A model generated the notes under the pieces. That model was given only the letters and a program-made list of their open reading frames with translations, was not told the DNA's origin and made no database searches. A stretch of 64,000 nt of DNA from Crocinitomicaceae bacterium (GTDB lineage Bacteria > Bacteroidota > Bacteroidia > Flavobacteriales_D > Crocinitomicaceae): NCBI GenBank assembly GCA_024643365.1, contig JAHENC010000021.1, forward strand, positions 252,629 through 316,628, written 5' to 3'. The position numbers were made by a program, and so were the translations under genes. Positions 24,334 to 32,981 of the stretch are shown here, in pieces (position 1 is the first letter of the stretch; each line of letters opens with the position of its first letter).

Positions 24334-26889
24334 ATGAAAAAAAATTATTTACTATTCGCAGCATTACTTGCTAGCACGATGTTAAGTGCGCAAGATGCAT
24401 TTTGGTCAGTGACCAACTACAAAGGCGCCTTTCCGGTAACAGACAACACACCTGCTACAGACTGGACATCAGGATGGTCAAATTTCGACCCTGAAAACAC
24501 GGTTTATCCGGCAACTATCACAACTGCTTCCGCAGACATTACGACTAATACAACATGGAGTGGTGTGGTGAAGTTGCAAAACAAAATTTATGTTAAAAAC
24601 AATGCGACATTAACAATTGCACCAGGTACTATCATTCGTGGGGATAAGTTAACGCAAGCAACACTAATTATCACTCGTGGAGCTAAGTTAATTGCAGACG
24701 GAACAGCTAGTAATCCAATCATTTTCACTTCAAACGAAGCGGTAGGTTCTCGTAACGAAGGTGACTGGGGAGGTGTAGTGATGTTAGGACTTGCTAAAAA
24801 CAACCAACCTGGAGGTGTAGCTAACATTGAAGGAATTGTTCCTACTACGGATACGCAATTCGGTGGTAACTTTGATACGGATAATTCCGGAATCGTTCGT
24901 TACGTAAGAATTGAATTCGCTGGTATCGCACTTGAGCCAAACAAAGAAGTAAATGGTATTACATTTGGTTCAGTTGGTAGTGGTACAATCGTAGACAACG
25001 TTCAAGTTTCTTTTAGTGGTGATGACTCTTTCGAGTGGTTTGGTGGAACAGTAAACTGTAAACACTTGATCGCATACAGAGGATTAGATGATGATTTCGA
25101 TACTGACTTTGGTTACAGAGGAAAAGTTCAATTCTTCTTGTCAATTCGTGACAAAGATTTGTTCGATGCTCCAGGAGACTCAAACTGTTTTGAATCAGAT
25201 AACGATGCAGCTGGATCAACAGCTCAACCAAAAACTGCTCCAATTTTCTCTAATGGTACCATTGTTGGTCCAAAAGGAAATGGAACAATTGCTCTACCTG
25301 TAGGAGAAAAATTTGAAAAATCATTCCGTTTAAGAAGAAACACAGCTACGTCTGTATTCAACACATTAACAACTGGATGGGAAAAAGGACTTTCTATCGA
25401 AGGAACAGCAGTGGTAAATAACGTAAACGGAGACACTTTGGTTTTCGCTAACAACAACACTGTTAACTATGCAAACAACACAAATACAATTTACAACGCA
25501 GGAACAAGTGGTGGTGCTGCTTCAACGGCTGCTTTCTACAACTCTTTCTGGGGTGCTGATGGAAATGACTCTACACAAACAATTGCACAAATCAACTGGG
25601 TGAATTTATTCCCTGCTTTAGGCGTAACTCCAGATGCTCGTTTGGGTGCAGGTTCAGTAGCAGGTTCAGGCGCGAACTTCATGAATGCTAAATTCTATAG
25701 TGTTGCAGTTCCAACAACAAGTACTTCAACATACACGTACTGTGCTGGTGCTACAGCATCTGCTTTAACAGCAAATGCTTCTATTGGTAATACATTACGT
25801 TGGTATACTCAAGCAACTGGTGGTACCTATACTACTTCTGCTCCAACACCTTCAACAACTACAGCTGGTTCATTTACCTATTATGTAAGTCAAGCTAATA
25901 TTAACAATGACGAGAGTCAACGTATCGCAATTACAATTACTGTAAATGCATTACCTGCGACGCCAACAATCACTGCTAACGGAGCTACAACATTCTGTAC
26001 AGGTGGGTCAGTTGACTTAACTTCAAGTGCTTCAACTGGTAATGTTTGGACTACTACAGCTACTTCTTCAACTATTACAGTAACAACTTCTGGTTCTTAC
26101 TCGGTAACAGTAACAGATGTAAATGGATGTGCTGCAACTTCTGCTGCAACAACTGTAAACGTATCTAACGCTCCAGCTCCAACAATTAACGCTACAGCAA
26201 CACAAGCTTGTGATGGTGATGTAGTAACAATTACGGCTTCAACCTCTGATAGCTACTTATGGTCAACAGGTGCAACAACTCAAAGCATTGATGTAACTGC
26301 GACTGCAGCGAACGTGAACGTTGTAACAACAAATGCAAATGCATGTAACGGTGTTGGTGCTTCTGCTCCAATTACAGTAACATTCAACACAACACCAACC
26401 TCTGCTGGAACAATGACTTTAGCTGGAAATGTTGCGACATTTACTAATACATCTACTGGAGCAACTTCTTACTCTTGGGATTTTGGTGACTTCACAAACT
26501 CTTCTGCTATTGCACCAGCTCACGCTTATGCTGTAAACGGATCATACACAGTTGTTTTAACTGCGATCAACGGAAACTGTACAGACACGACAATCTTCTT
26601 AGTTGACGTAACAGTTGGATTAAATGAATTGGCTTCAAGCTCAAACTTGACAATCTTCCCTAATCCAGCTAACGAAACAGTAAACGTTTCTTTCGAACAA
26701 AACACAAATGACCTAATTCAAATCGAATTAATCGATGCAACAGGTCGTATGATTGCTCAAGAGAGCTCTTTAGAGATCGGAACAATTAATGTTTCATTCG
26801 AAGTAACGAATCTTTCTTCTGGATTCTACACGGTACGTTTGACTAATGCAAATGGAACTGAGAATCAGAAATTGATGATTCAAAAATAA
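24334..26889 (+). CDS. T9SS-secreted protein with parallel-beta region and PKD domain
   Basis: The 851-residue protein has a signal peptide (cut near LSAQ, residue 20). Residues ~65-300 look like a parallel-beta or pectate-lyase-type region (KNNATLTIAPGTIIRGDK, ADGTASNPIIFTSNEA, GDWGGVVMLG). Residues ~470-680 are Thr/Ala-rich Ig-like units, followed by a PKD domain (SYSWDFGDFTNSS). The last ~80 residues are a type A sorting domain (NLTIFPNPANETVNVS to NQKLMIQK). It should be exported by the T9SS and held at the surface. Neighbouring TonB receptor and phoBR, plus a shared control motif, suggest it helps to capture the receptor's substrate. No hydrolase motif is visible. Confidence 0.82.
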   Translation: MKKNYLLFAALLASTMLSAQDAFWSVTNYKGAFPVTDNTPATDWTSGWSNFDPENTVYPATITTASADITTNTTWSGVVKLQNKIYVKNNATLTIAPGTIIRGDKLTQATLIITRGAKLIADGTASNPIIFTSNEAVGSRNEGDWGGVVMLGLAKNNQPGGVANIEGIVPTTDTQFGGNFDTDNSGIVRYVRIEFAGIALEPNKEVNGITFGSVGSGTIVDNVQVSFSGDDSFEWFGGTVNCKHLIAYRGLDDDFDTDFGYRGKVQFFLSIRDKDLFDAPGDSNCFESDNDAAGSTAQPKTAPIFSNGTIVGPKGNGTIALPVGEKFEKSFRLRRNTATSVFNTLTTGWEKGLSIEGTAVVNNVNGDTLVFANNNTVNYANNTNTIYNAGTSGGAASTAAFYNSFWGADGNDSTQTIAQINWVNLFPALGVTPDARLGAGSVAGSGANFMNAKFYSVAVPTTSTSTYTYCAGATASALTANASIGNTLRWYTQATGGTYTTSAPTPSTTTAGSFTYYVSQANINNDESQRIAITITVNALPATPTITANGATTFCTGGSVDLTSSASTGNVWTTTATSSTITVTTSGSYSVTVTDVNGCAATSAATTVNVSNAPAPTINATATQACDGDVVTITASTSDSYLWSTGATTQSIDVTATAANVNVVTTNANACNGVGASAPITVTFNTTPTSAGTMTLAGNVATFTNTSTGATSYSWDFGDFTNSSAIAPAHAYAVNGSYTVVLTAINGNCTDTTIFLVDVTVGLNELASSSNLTIFPNPANETVNVSFEQNTNDLIQIELIDATGRMIAQESSLEIGTINVSFEVTNLSSGFYTVRLTNANGTENQKLMIQK

Positions 26890-26904
26890 ATTTCTCAAAT
26901 AATT

Positions 26905-26936
26905 GGCTGCTAGACCATGTCTAGCAGCCTTTTTTT
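26905..26936 (+). terminator. Strong terminator directly in front of the phoB-like gene
   Basis: GGCTGCTAGAC and GTCTAGCAGCC form a perfect 11-bp stem with a 3-nt loop and seven Ts. The next start codon is only 6 bp downstream, so read-through or a promoter inside the preceding gene must supply the phoBR message. Confidence 0.9.
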
Positions 26937-26942
26937 AGCCCT

Positions 26943-27620
26943 ATGGAAAACTCAAAAGGACATACCATTTTAATCGTTGATGATGAACCAGATATTCTTG
27001 AGTTCCTTTCCTACAATATCCGTAAAGAGGGATTTAAAGTATACGTGGCATCAAACGGTCAAGAAGCGTTGCGAATTGTTCAACAAATAAATCCATCTCT
27101 CATTCTTTTGGATGTGATGATGCCAGTCATGGACGGTATTGAAACTTGTCAAATTATTCGTAAGGACTTGAATCTCAATCAACCGATAATTGCTTTTTTA
27201 ACAGCCCGCACGGAGGACTACGCTCAAATCGCAGGTTTTGAAGCAGGGGCGGATGATTACATTAATAAACCCATAAGACCTAGGTTATTATTAAGTAAAA
27301 TTGAATCCTTACTTAGAAGATCTAAAACTTCAGAAAAACAAATACAATCAACTATTCAAATCGACCGTGACAGATTCCTTGTAATCGTAAATGGTGAATC
27401 TTTAACATTACCCAAAAAGGAATTCGAATTACTTGAATTACTTGCTAGTCGACCAGGAAAAGTATTCAATCGAGATCAAATACTTTCTGTCGTTTGGGGA
27501 AATGAAACCATCGTTGGAGAAAGAACTATCGATGTTCATATTAGAAAATTGCGTGAAAAGCTTGGAGATGATTATATTCGTACCATAAAAGGTGTCGGAT
27601 ATACCTTCAAGGATAAATGA
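26943..27620 (+). CDS. phoB: OmpR/PhoB-type response regulator
   Basis: The 225-residue protein has a receiver domain (acidic DDE at residues 13-15, phospho-acceptor Asp57 in LILLDVMMP, a Thr in LTARTED and Lys in INKPIRP) and a C-terminal winged-helix DNA-binding domain (LPKKEFELLELLASRPG, RTIDVHIRKLREKLGDD, IRTIKGVGYTF). It overlaps the sensor kinase gene by 4 bp. The kinase has a PhoR-like H-box region, and the area is rich in candidate Pho boxes, so I assign the pair to phosphate sensing; the name rests on that context and on resemblance to Bacteroidota PhoB proteins. Confidence 0.82.
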   Translation: MENSKGHTILIVDDEPDILEFLSYNIRKEGFKVYVASNGQEALRIVQQINPSLILLDVMMPVMDGIETCQIIRKDLNLNQPIIAFLTARTEDYAQIAGFEAGADDYINKPIRPRLLLSKIESLLRRSKTSEKQIQSTIQIDRDRFLVIVNGESLTLPKKEFELLELLASRPGKVFNRDQILSVVWGNETIVGERTIDVHIRKLREKLGDDYIRTIKGVGYTFKDK

Positions 27621-28690
27621 AAACAGCAAGACCTAGCATTTTAATTTTTTATGGGAGTTTAGCATTCATGCTCATCAGCTTCCTATTGACTCTACTAGTT
27701 CACAATAGTATCCTCGCATTGAGTACAAACCTCATTATTGCCATTCCTCTTTTTTCAGGCGTATTTGCTTACCTCGTTTTCTATTTCCTATTAAAAGGAT
27801 TTATTCAATATAGACTTTCGCTCATATACCGATCTATCCAGATCAAACAGCCAGAGAATATCACCTTCGCGAAATCAATTGATTCCCTCATGGAGGATGC
27901 CGAAAAAAACGTGGCAGAGTGGAAAGAAAATAGCAGCATTGAAATCTCCAAACTAAAAGAACAAGCTGAATTTCGTAAAGAATTTCTTGGGAATTTAGCC
28001 CACGAACTTAAAACACCCGTTTTTTCCATTCAAGGATACTTACTGACCTTACTTGACGGTGGACTTGAAGACCCTACTGTTAATCGATCGTTTCTTGAAA
28101 GGGCATCGAAATCCACAGATCGAATTACTGGAATTCTGGAGGACCTCGATCAAATTACCCGCATGGAAACAGAGAATCTTCGCCTCGAAATCCGATCTTT
28201 TGATATTGTAGAATTACTGAAAGAATCTTTTGAAACCTTCGAACTTATTGCCAAAGAAAAAAATTACCAATTACTTTTTGAGAAATCATTTACCTCCAAA
28301 TACGTAAACGCTGACCGCAATAAACTCGGTCAAGTCTTTACAAACTTGATTTCAAATGCCATCTCATACGGAAAGGAAAATGGAACTTTACTAGTATCCA
28401 TTTTGGATATTAACGACCACTACCTACTAGAGTTTAAAGATAATGGTCCCGGAATTGAACCTCATCACCTCTCCCGCTTATTTGAGCGTTTTTACCGAGT
28501 AGAAAAAAGTAGAAACCGAAATGAAGGTGGGTCAGGATTAGGACTATCCATCGCCAAACATATTGTCGAATCTCACGGTCAATCTATTCAAGTGAAAAGT
28601 CAAGTTGGAATTGGAACAACCTTTGTGTTAACTGTCGAGAAAAGTAAAAACACAGGTCCTGTAAGCTCAAGGGGTATTCCTTTGAAATAA
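27617..28690 (+). CDS. phoR: PhoR-like sensor histidine kinase
   Basis: The 357-residue protein has two N-terminal membrane helices (residues ~10-28 and ~38-60) with almost no periplasmic loop, a short linker, a dimerisation domain with phospho-acceptor His129 (FLGNLAHELKTPVFSIQGYL) and a HATPase domain (NLISNAISYG as N-box, DNGPGIE as G1, SGLGLSIAKHIVESHGQ as G2). H-box sequences followed by LLTLLDGGLEDP are characteristic of PhoR-type kinases in this phylum. The missing sensor loop suggests that it reads the state of another membrane protein, as PhoR does with the Pst system. Its ATG overlaps phoB (ATGA). Confidence 0.82.
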   Translation: MKTARPSILIFYGSLAFMLISFLLTLLVHNSILALSTNLIIAIPLFSGVFAYLVFYFLLKGFIQYRLSLIYRSIQIKQPENITFAKSIDSLMEDAEKNVAEWKENSSIEISKLKEQAEFRKEFLGNLAHELKTPVFSIQGYLLTLLDGGLEDPTVNRSFLERASKSTDRITGILEDLDQITRMETENLRLEIRSFDIVELLKESFETFELIAKEKNYQLLFEKSFTSKYVNADRNKLGQVFTNLISNAISYGKENGTLLVSILDINDHYLLEFKDNGPGIEPHHLSRLFERFYRVEKSRNRNEGGSGLGLSIAKHIVESHGQSIQVKSQVGIGTTFVLTVEKSKNTGPVSSRGIPLK

Positions 28691-28734
28691 TTTGAAGGAT
28701 ATTATTCCTACCTTTATTTCCAAGTGCTTTCAAC

Positions 28735-30057
28735 ATGAGTTCATCCGAAAAACAAGTCTTCTCGCTAAAACAAGTCGTTCAGTCCATTCAAAAGACCATT
28801 GAAGAACGCTATTCAACGAATTATTGGGTAAAAGCAGAAATGCACAAAATGAATAGGTATCCAAGTGGGCACGCTTTTCCAGAGCTCGTTCAAAAGGAGG
28901 AAGGGAAAATTGTCGCTCAAATAACTGGGACCATCTGGAAACAACAGCTCGAACGAATCAATGAAGCATTTATCAATGTTGTGAAGGAACCCTTGCAAGA
29001 CGGAAAAACCTTGCTTTTGTTGGTGAAAATAAATTATCATCCAACTTTTGGACTCACCCTTCAAATCTTGGACATCGATCCCTCCTACTCTTTAGGAGAA
29101 TTGCAACGTGAGAGAGAGGAAACATTGAAAAAGCTCGAGGCTTTGCAATTGATTAATAGAAATCAATCCAAGGAATTTCCGCTGCTACCAAAAAGGGTCG
29201 CCATCATTTCCGGTGACTCAAGTAAAGGACTATCTGATTTTTACCAAGTACTTCAAGAAAATCCCTACCAATATTTCTTTGAGACAACACTTTTCGAAGC
29301 CTACGTACAAGGTGACTTAGCGGTGAATTCCATCGTAAATGCCCTGGAAAGAATCAAAGAAAATATTCACCAATTTGATGTGGTCGTGATCGTCCGTGGT
29401 GGTGGTGCAGAAGTCGGAATGACTTGTTACAATCATTTTGAACTGTGTAAGTCCATTGCCTCTTTCCCAATTCCCGTGCTAACCGGAATCGGACACTCCA
29501 CGAACTTAACAGTTGCGGAGATGGTGGCCTATCGAAATGCCATTACACCGACGAAATTAGCAGAGTTTTTGGTCATGACTTTTCGTGAATTTGATTTAGA
29601 AATTGAAAAACTAATGAAGCAACTTTCATTAGAAAGCGAACGATTACTCGCGATGAAACAATTGAAACTTATTGCACAAGCAAATGGACTCACGCAATTG
29701 GTTCAAAAAAGGGTGCGAAATGCAAAAGAACGTTTTTTATCTCTGCAATTTCAAGTGCAACATCAAAGTAGAAGTCAATTGGTAAAACACCAACAATCAA
29801 TTGAAAACCAAGAAACACGGCTAAAGCCTCAAGTTCAGTTTTTTCTCGAAAAAGAAGATCAGAAGATAGTGCAATTAGAAGAAAAAGTCCATTTTTTAGA
29901 TCCCATTCATGTACTTAAACGTGGCTACAGCATAACACGAATCAACGGGAAAGCGATTGATGAAAAAGTACTAATTCCAGTTGATGCCGAACTAGAAACA
30001 CAAACTGTACAAGGAACCATTTCATCAAAAGTCACTTCGGTTTTAAGCAATTCTTAA
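28735..30057 (+). CDS. xseA: Exodeoxyribonuclease VII large subunit
   Basis: The 440-residue protein has an N-terminal OB-fold DNA-binding part (YWVKAEMHKMNRYPSGHAFP) and the catalytic core with VIVRGGGAEVGM, then LTGIGHSTNLTVAEMVAY and TPTKLAEFL, followed by a long coiled-coil region and a C-terminal HVLKRGYSITRINGK segment. It degrades single-stranded DNA from both ends together with the small subunit XseB. No xseB is adjacent: the gene ends tail to tail with a minus-strand gene (4-bp overlap). Confidence 0.93.
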   Translation: MSSSEKQVFSLKQVVQSIQKTIEERYSTNYWVKAEMHKMNRYPSGHAFPELVQKEEGKIVAQITGTIWKQQLERINEAFINVVKEPLQDGKTLLLLVKINYHPTFGLTLQILDIDPSYSLGELQREREETLKKLEALQLINRNQSKEFPLLPKRVAIISGDSSKGLSDFYQVLQENPYQYFFETTLFEAYVQGDLAVNSIVNALERIKENIHQFDVVVIVRGGGAEVGMTCYNHFELCKSIASFPIPVLTGIGHSTNLTVAEMVAYRNAITPTKLAEFLVMTFREFDLEIEKLMKQLSLESERLLAMKQLKLIAQANGLTQLVQKRVRNAKERFLSLQFQVQHQSRSQLVKHQQSIENQETRLKPQVQFFLEKEDQKIVQLEEKVHFLDPIHVLKRGYSITRINGKAIDEKVLIPVDAELETQTVQGTISSKVTSVLSNS

Positions 30058-30935
30058 TGTGTTCTCGTCATCGATTCCGGAACGCAAATGATAAAGTCTG
30101 CGCGTCCAATGTGTTCCTTCTCCAATTTACGCACATCCTCTTGCGTGACGGTAGAAATGGTTAAAACACGAATATTCGCTTGTTTTTGTTGCACATACCA
30201 TAGAATTCCTTGGTGGAAATCAGAATGAAAGGCTCCATTAAAATGTAAATGAACAGTGCCTTCTTTTCTTCCCGGATTTGACATAATAAATTGTGCCATT
30301 GTTGCGTCCTTGAAAGCTTGAGACGCAACCATGTTCATCCCCATGTTTACACCCATATGTCCACCCATCGTGTACACTTCTTTGTATTGAGAAAGTGTAG
30401 TGTCTAAAATAAAATCAATTGGCGCCATTTGAGATTTAATTGTCAAACTCAATGTGTCTAAAGCCTTTCTGCCTTTCTTAAACAATAGCGAAGCATATTT
30501 ACGCTGAACATTCGACGCCACACAAAACAGTTTATTTTTTTTAGCGAATTCAATGATTGGTGCATAATCCGTTTCGTAATTTGGCCAAAGACGCATGGTG
30601 TCCTTGAATTGTTTTGCCGTTAAATTACCCTGCAAATATTGACTTAGTAATTCCTGTTGATCTTGCTCAAACATTTCGAATCCTAATTGTAAATTAGGAC
30701 CAACTTCCTCATACATTTCTTTCGTCAATTCCATTTGCAACCAATGTGAAATTGGATTGTCATGAAACTCCCCAAATAAGACAAGTTCTTTATTCTCACT
30801 AGATTCAACTAGTTTTTCAAATGTGGTTTTTTTACCATTTGAGGTATAAATAACATAGGCCGGTTTATCTTGAGAAAAAAGTTGACTTGTCTGAAACAAA
30901 CACATGAGGACAAGAATTATTCTAAGTTGTTTCAT
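30054..30935 (-). CDS. ChaN-family (haem-binding-uptake, Tiki superfamily) protein
   Basis: The 293-residue protein has a signal peptide (cut near LFSQ, residue 21). It matches PF04187: the GEFHDNPISHW motif near residues 55-65, LGFEMFEQDQQELL, and the C-terminal HLHFNGAFHSDFHQGI. ChaN of Campylobacter binds haem; the fold is shared with Tiki/TraB proteases. The conserved Glu and His residues are kept, so it could be a haem-binding protein or a metalloprotease-like enzyme in the periplasm. There is no lipobox cysteine. It stands alone on the minus strand. Confidence 0.82.
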   Translation of the reverse strand: MKQLRIILVLMCLFQTSQLFSQDKPAYVIYTSNGKKTTFEKLVESSENKELVLFGEFHDNPISHWLQMELTKEMYEEVGPNLQLGFEMFEQDQQELLSQYLQGNLTAKQFKDTMRLWPNYETDYAPIIEFAKKNKLFCVASNVQRKYASLLFKKGRKALDTLSLTIKSQMAPIDFILDTTLSQYKEVYTMGGHMGVNMGMNMVASQAFKDATMAQFIMSNPGRKEGTVHLHFNGAFHSDFHQGILWYVQQKQANIRVLTISTVTQEDVRKLEKEHIGRADFIICVPESMTRTH

Positions 30936-30950
30936 TTGAAAGGTATAAGT

Positions 30951-31010
30951 TTTGTTCGGCTAAATTTAATATATTTGGTTCAGCGAAAGCAATTTAGTTA
31001 AATCTAAATT
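30951..31010 (+). promoter_or_regulatory. Promoter and candidate operator of the copper-monooxygenase-like gene
   Basis: A -7 element TATATTTG lies at 30970-30977; a TTTG at 30951-30954 is only 15 nt upstream, so the -33 assignment is weak. The heptamer CTAAATT occurs at 30960-30966 and 31004-31010, with its inverse AATTTAG at 30991-30997. The last two form an inverted repeat with a 6-bp spacer just downstream of the expected start site, where a repressor could sit. Confidence 0.42.
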
Positions 31011-31033
31011 CGATTTTTTAATCTGAGAAGCAT

Positions 31034-32587
31034 ATGAGGATTCTATTTTTCACACTTTTTTTCATTTTCACGAACGTTTCCGCCCAAACATGGAGCGGTG
31101 AAGTAGCGCAAATTTTCTACAACAAGTGTACAAAATGTCATCATCCAGGTGGAGCAGCGCCAAATTCACTGATGACCTTTAACGATGTGAGTCCAATGGC
31201 ATCACTCGTTTATCAATGCATCAATACCAATGAGATGCCACCATGGCCACCAGATAACAACTACCAACAATATTTACACAATAGATCCTTAAGCGCTGCG
31301 GAAAAATCGACTATTCTAACATGGTTGGACCTTGGTTTTCCAGAAGGTAATGCGGCAAGCACTCCGCCTCCACCGATTTATTCAAGCAGTTCATTCCTTG
31401 GAAATGGCGATTTGACCGTTCAGATTCCAACCTATATGAGCAAGGCTCTTTCCCATGATGACTATGTTTGCTTTTCTATTCCAACCAATTTGACACAAAA
31501 CAGAATCATCAAAGCGGTTGAGGTCATTCCAGGAAATCGCGAGATTGTACACCACGCTCTAGTGTTTGTCGACCCAACAAGTGTGGAAAGTACGGATACC
31601 CTCGATGGAAATTGCGCGAGTCCAAGTAACGCTTCCACGAAATTAATTACGGGATTCACACCTGGTGCAACTCCTATGATCTTACCTTCTGTAGATCCAC
31701 TCAAACTGGGGATTGACATTGGTCCTGGATCAAGTATTTACTTTGCTATGCACTATCCCATGGGAAGTTATGGTGCTTTTGACAGCACCAAGGTAATCAT
31801 CCATTTTTATCCAGTTGGAACGACAGGTGTCCGGCAAATCTCAGCTGGACCTCTCATAGCGAACAACAACTTTTCGCTTCCTGCCAACCAAGAAACAAGC
31901 TTAACTGCTCAATTTCCAAATGGCAATTCTGGATTACCATCAAGTTATTCGGTTCTTTCCGTTTTCCCACATATGCATTTAGTAGGAAAGAACATCAAAG
32001 CATATGCTTACAAACAAAACTTAGATACAATTCCTTTCATTAATGTACCTAACTGGGATTTCATGTGGCAAGATTTTTATTTTTTCCAACACATTCAGAA
32101 AGTTCCAACAGGCTACAAACTAAAGGGAGAAGCAACATTTGACAATACCATTAATAATTTAAACAACCCAAATAATCCACCTCAAAATGTCTACAGTGGA
32201 TTTAACACGACAGATGAAATGTTTCTTGTTTATTTTCACTACTTGCCATATCAAAACGGAGATGAAACCTATGACTTGAATCAATTTGTCAGCGCAAGTG
32301 TAAGTGATTATATCCCGAATGAAGAAGGTTCCATACACGTATCCCCGAATCCCTTTAATAAAGGTTGTGACATTCATCTACCAGAGGAAATGGGCATCAA
32401 TGACCAAGTATATGTGTATTCGGTATCTGGAGAATTAATTCGAAAACTAACCAATTTGAATGGTTTACAAGACGTATATTGGGATGGAAACAACGATCAA
32501 GGAGACCAAGTTTCAAACGGGCTTTTCTACGTTTCCGCCAGAATTGGTAATAAATTGTTGTCAAAAAAGATAATGAAGTTCGATTAA
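31034..32587 (+). CDS. Secreted cytochrome c / copper type II monooxygenase-like fusion with T9SS sorting domain
   Basis: The 517-residue protein has a signal peptide (cut near VSAQ, residue 18). A c-type haem site CTKCHH (C32, C35, H36) with a possible axial Met in EMPPWPP starts the mature protein. Residues ~125-420 resemble the copper type II ascorbate-dependent monooxygenase fold (PHM/DBM, PF03712): candidate ligands are H173-H174 (IVHHALVF), H240 (FAMHYP), H313 and H315 (FPHMHLVGK) and M344 (WDFMWQ), matching the HH...H...HxH...M order of the two PHM copper sites. The last ~85 residues are a T9SS sorting domain (HVSPNPFNKG, WDGNNDQGDQVSNGLFY). The haem could feed electrons to copper; the substrate is unknown. 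Confidence 0.8.
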   Translation: MRILFFTLFFIFTNVSAQTWSGEVAQIFYNKCTKCHHPGGAAPNSLMTFNDVSPMASLVYQCINTNEMPPWPPDNNYQQYLHNRSLSAAEKSTILTWLDLGFPEGNAASTPPPPIYSSSSFLGNGDLTVQIPTYMSKALSHDDYVCFSIPTNLTQNRIIKAVEVIPGNREIVHHALVFVDPTSVESTDTLDGNCASPSNASTKLITGFTPGATPMILPSVDPLKLGIDIGPGSSIYFAMHYPMGSYGAFDSTKVIIHFYPVGTTGVRQISAGPLIANNNFSLPANQETSLTAQFPNGNSGLPSSYSVLSVFPHMHLVGKNIKAYAYKQNLDTIPFINVPNWDFMWQDFYFFQHIQKVPTGYKLKGEATFDNTINNLNNPNNPPQNVYSGFNTTDEMFLVYFHYLPYQNGDETYDLNQFVSASVSDYIPNEEGSIHVSPNPFNKGCDIHLPEEMGINDQVYVYSVSGELIRKLTNLNGLQDVYWDGNNDQGDQVSNGLFYVSARIGNKLLSKKIMKFD

Positions 32588-32620
32588 TTTGCTCGAATTA
32601 ACAGAATTTTCATATTTTTG
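32588..32620 (+). promoter_or_regulatory. Promoter of tRNA-Cys
   Basis: TTTG (32588-32591), 21 nt, TATTTTTG (32613-32620) give a perfect Bacteroidota sigma-A promoter. The expected start near 32626 is a few bases before the tRNA. Confidence 0.75.
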
Positions 32621-32630
32621 CAACCCTGAT

Positions 32631-32701
32631 GGTCTCATGGCCGAGCGGTTAGGCACCGGTCTGCAAAACCGTCTACAGCAGTTCGAATCTGCTTGAGACC
32701 T
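32631..32701 (+). tRNA. tRNA-Cys (GCA)
   Basis: A 71-nt cloverleaf: acceptor stem GGTCTCA (32631-32637) with TGAGACC (32694-32700), anticodon loop CTGCAAA closed by CGGT/ACCG giving anticodon GCA, and T-arm with GTTCGAATC. Position 73 is T, the U73 identity base of tRNA-Cys. CCA is not encoded. Confidence 0.97.
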
Positions 32702-32706
32702 CTGAT

Positions 32707-32740
32707 AAAAAGCCCTGACTTAATCGTCTGGGCTTTTTTA
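32707..32740 (+). terminator. Rho-independent terminator of tRNA-Cys
   Basis: AAAAGCCC and GGGCTTTT pair, with an inner GAC/GTC continuation, and a T-run follows. It ends the short tRNA transcript. Confidence 0.85.
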
Positions 32741-32767
32741 TTTCCAATTAATTCCCATTTCAATTCC

Positions 32768-32795
32768 TTGAATCAAGGTTAAGATTCTGTTAAGT
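32768..32795 (+). promoter_or_regulatory. Third candidate Pho box, upstream of the exbB operon
   Basis: TTGAAT (32768), TTAAGA (32779) and TTAAGT (32790) are spaced exactly 11 bp on one strand. They lie about 190 bp before exbB and ~130 bp before the best promoter, so they could act on a second promoter around 32810-32890 that I cannot place with confidence. Apart from the tRNA, its terminator and promoters, the region 32702-32981 contains no gene. Confidence 0.42.
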
Positions 32796-32905
32796 TTTTT
32801 TTGTTAGAATTATGGATTTTCAACGTTAAAGCATCTGAATAAGTGACTTCGGATTAAAAAATCAATAAAATGAAGGAATAACGAAACTTTCTGTCGAAAG
32901 GATAG

Positions 32906-32936
32906 TTTAGGAACTAACAAAAGTTTTATATATTTG
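32906..32936 (+). promoter_or_regulatory. Probable promoter of the exbB-tonB operon
   Basis: TATATTTG (32929-32936) is a consensus -7 element, with TTTA (32906-32909) 19 nt upstream as an imperfect -33. The expected start near 32942 gives a ~40-nt leader. Confidence 0.55.
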
Positions 32937-32981
32937 GCATTCGAAAAATTTAAAAATTAGAAACACTAAAATCTATTTATC

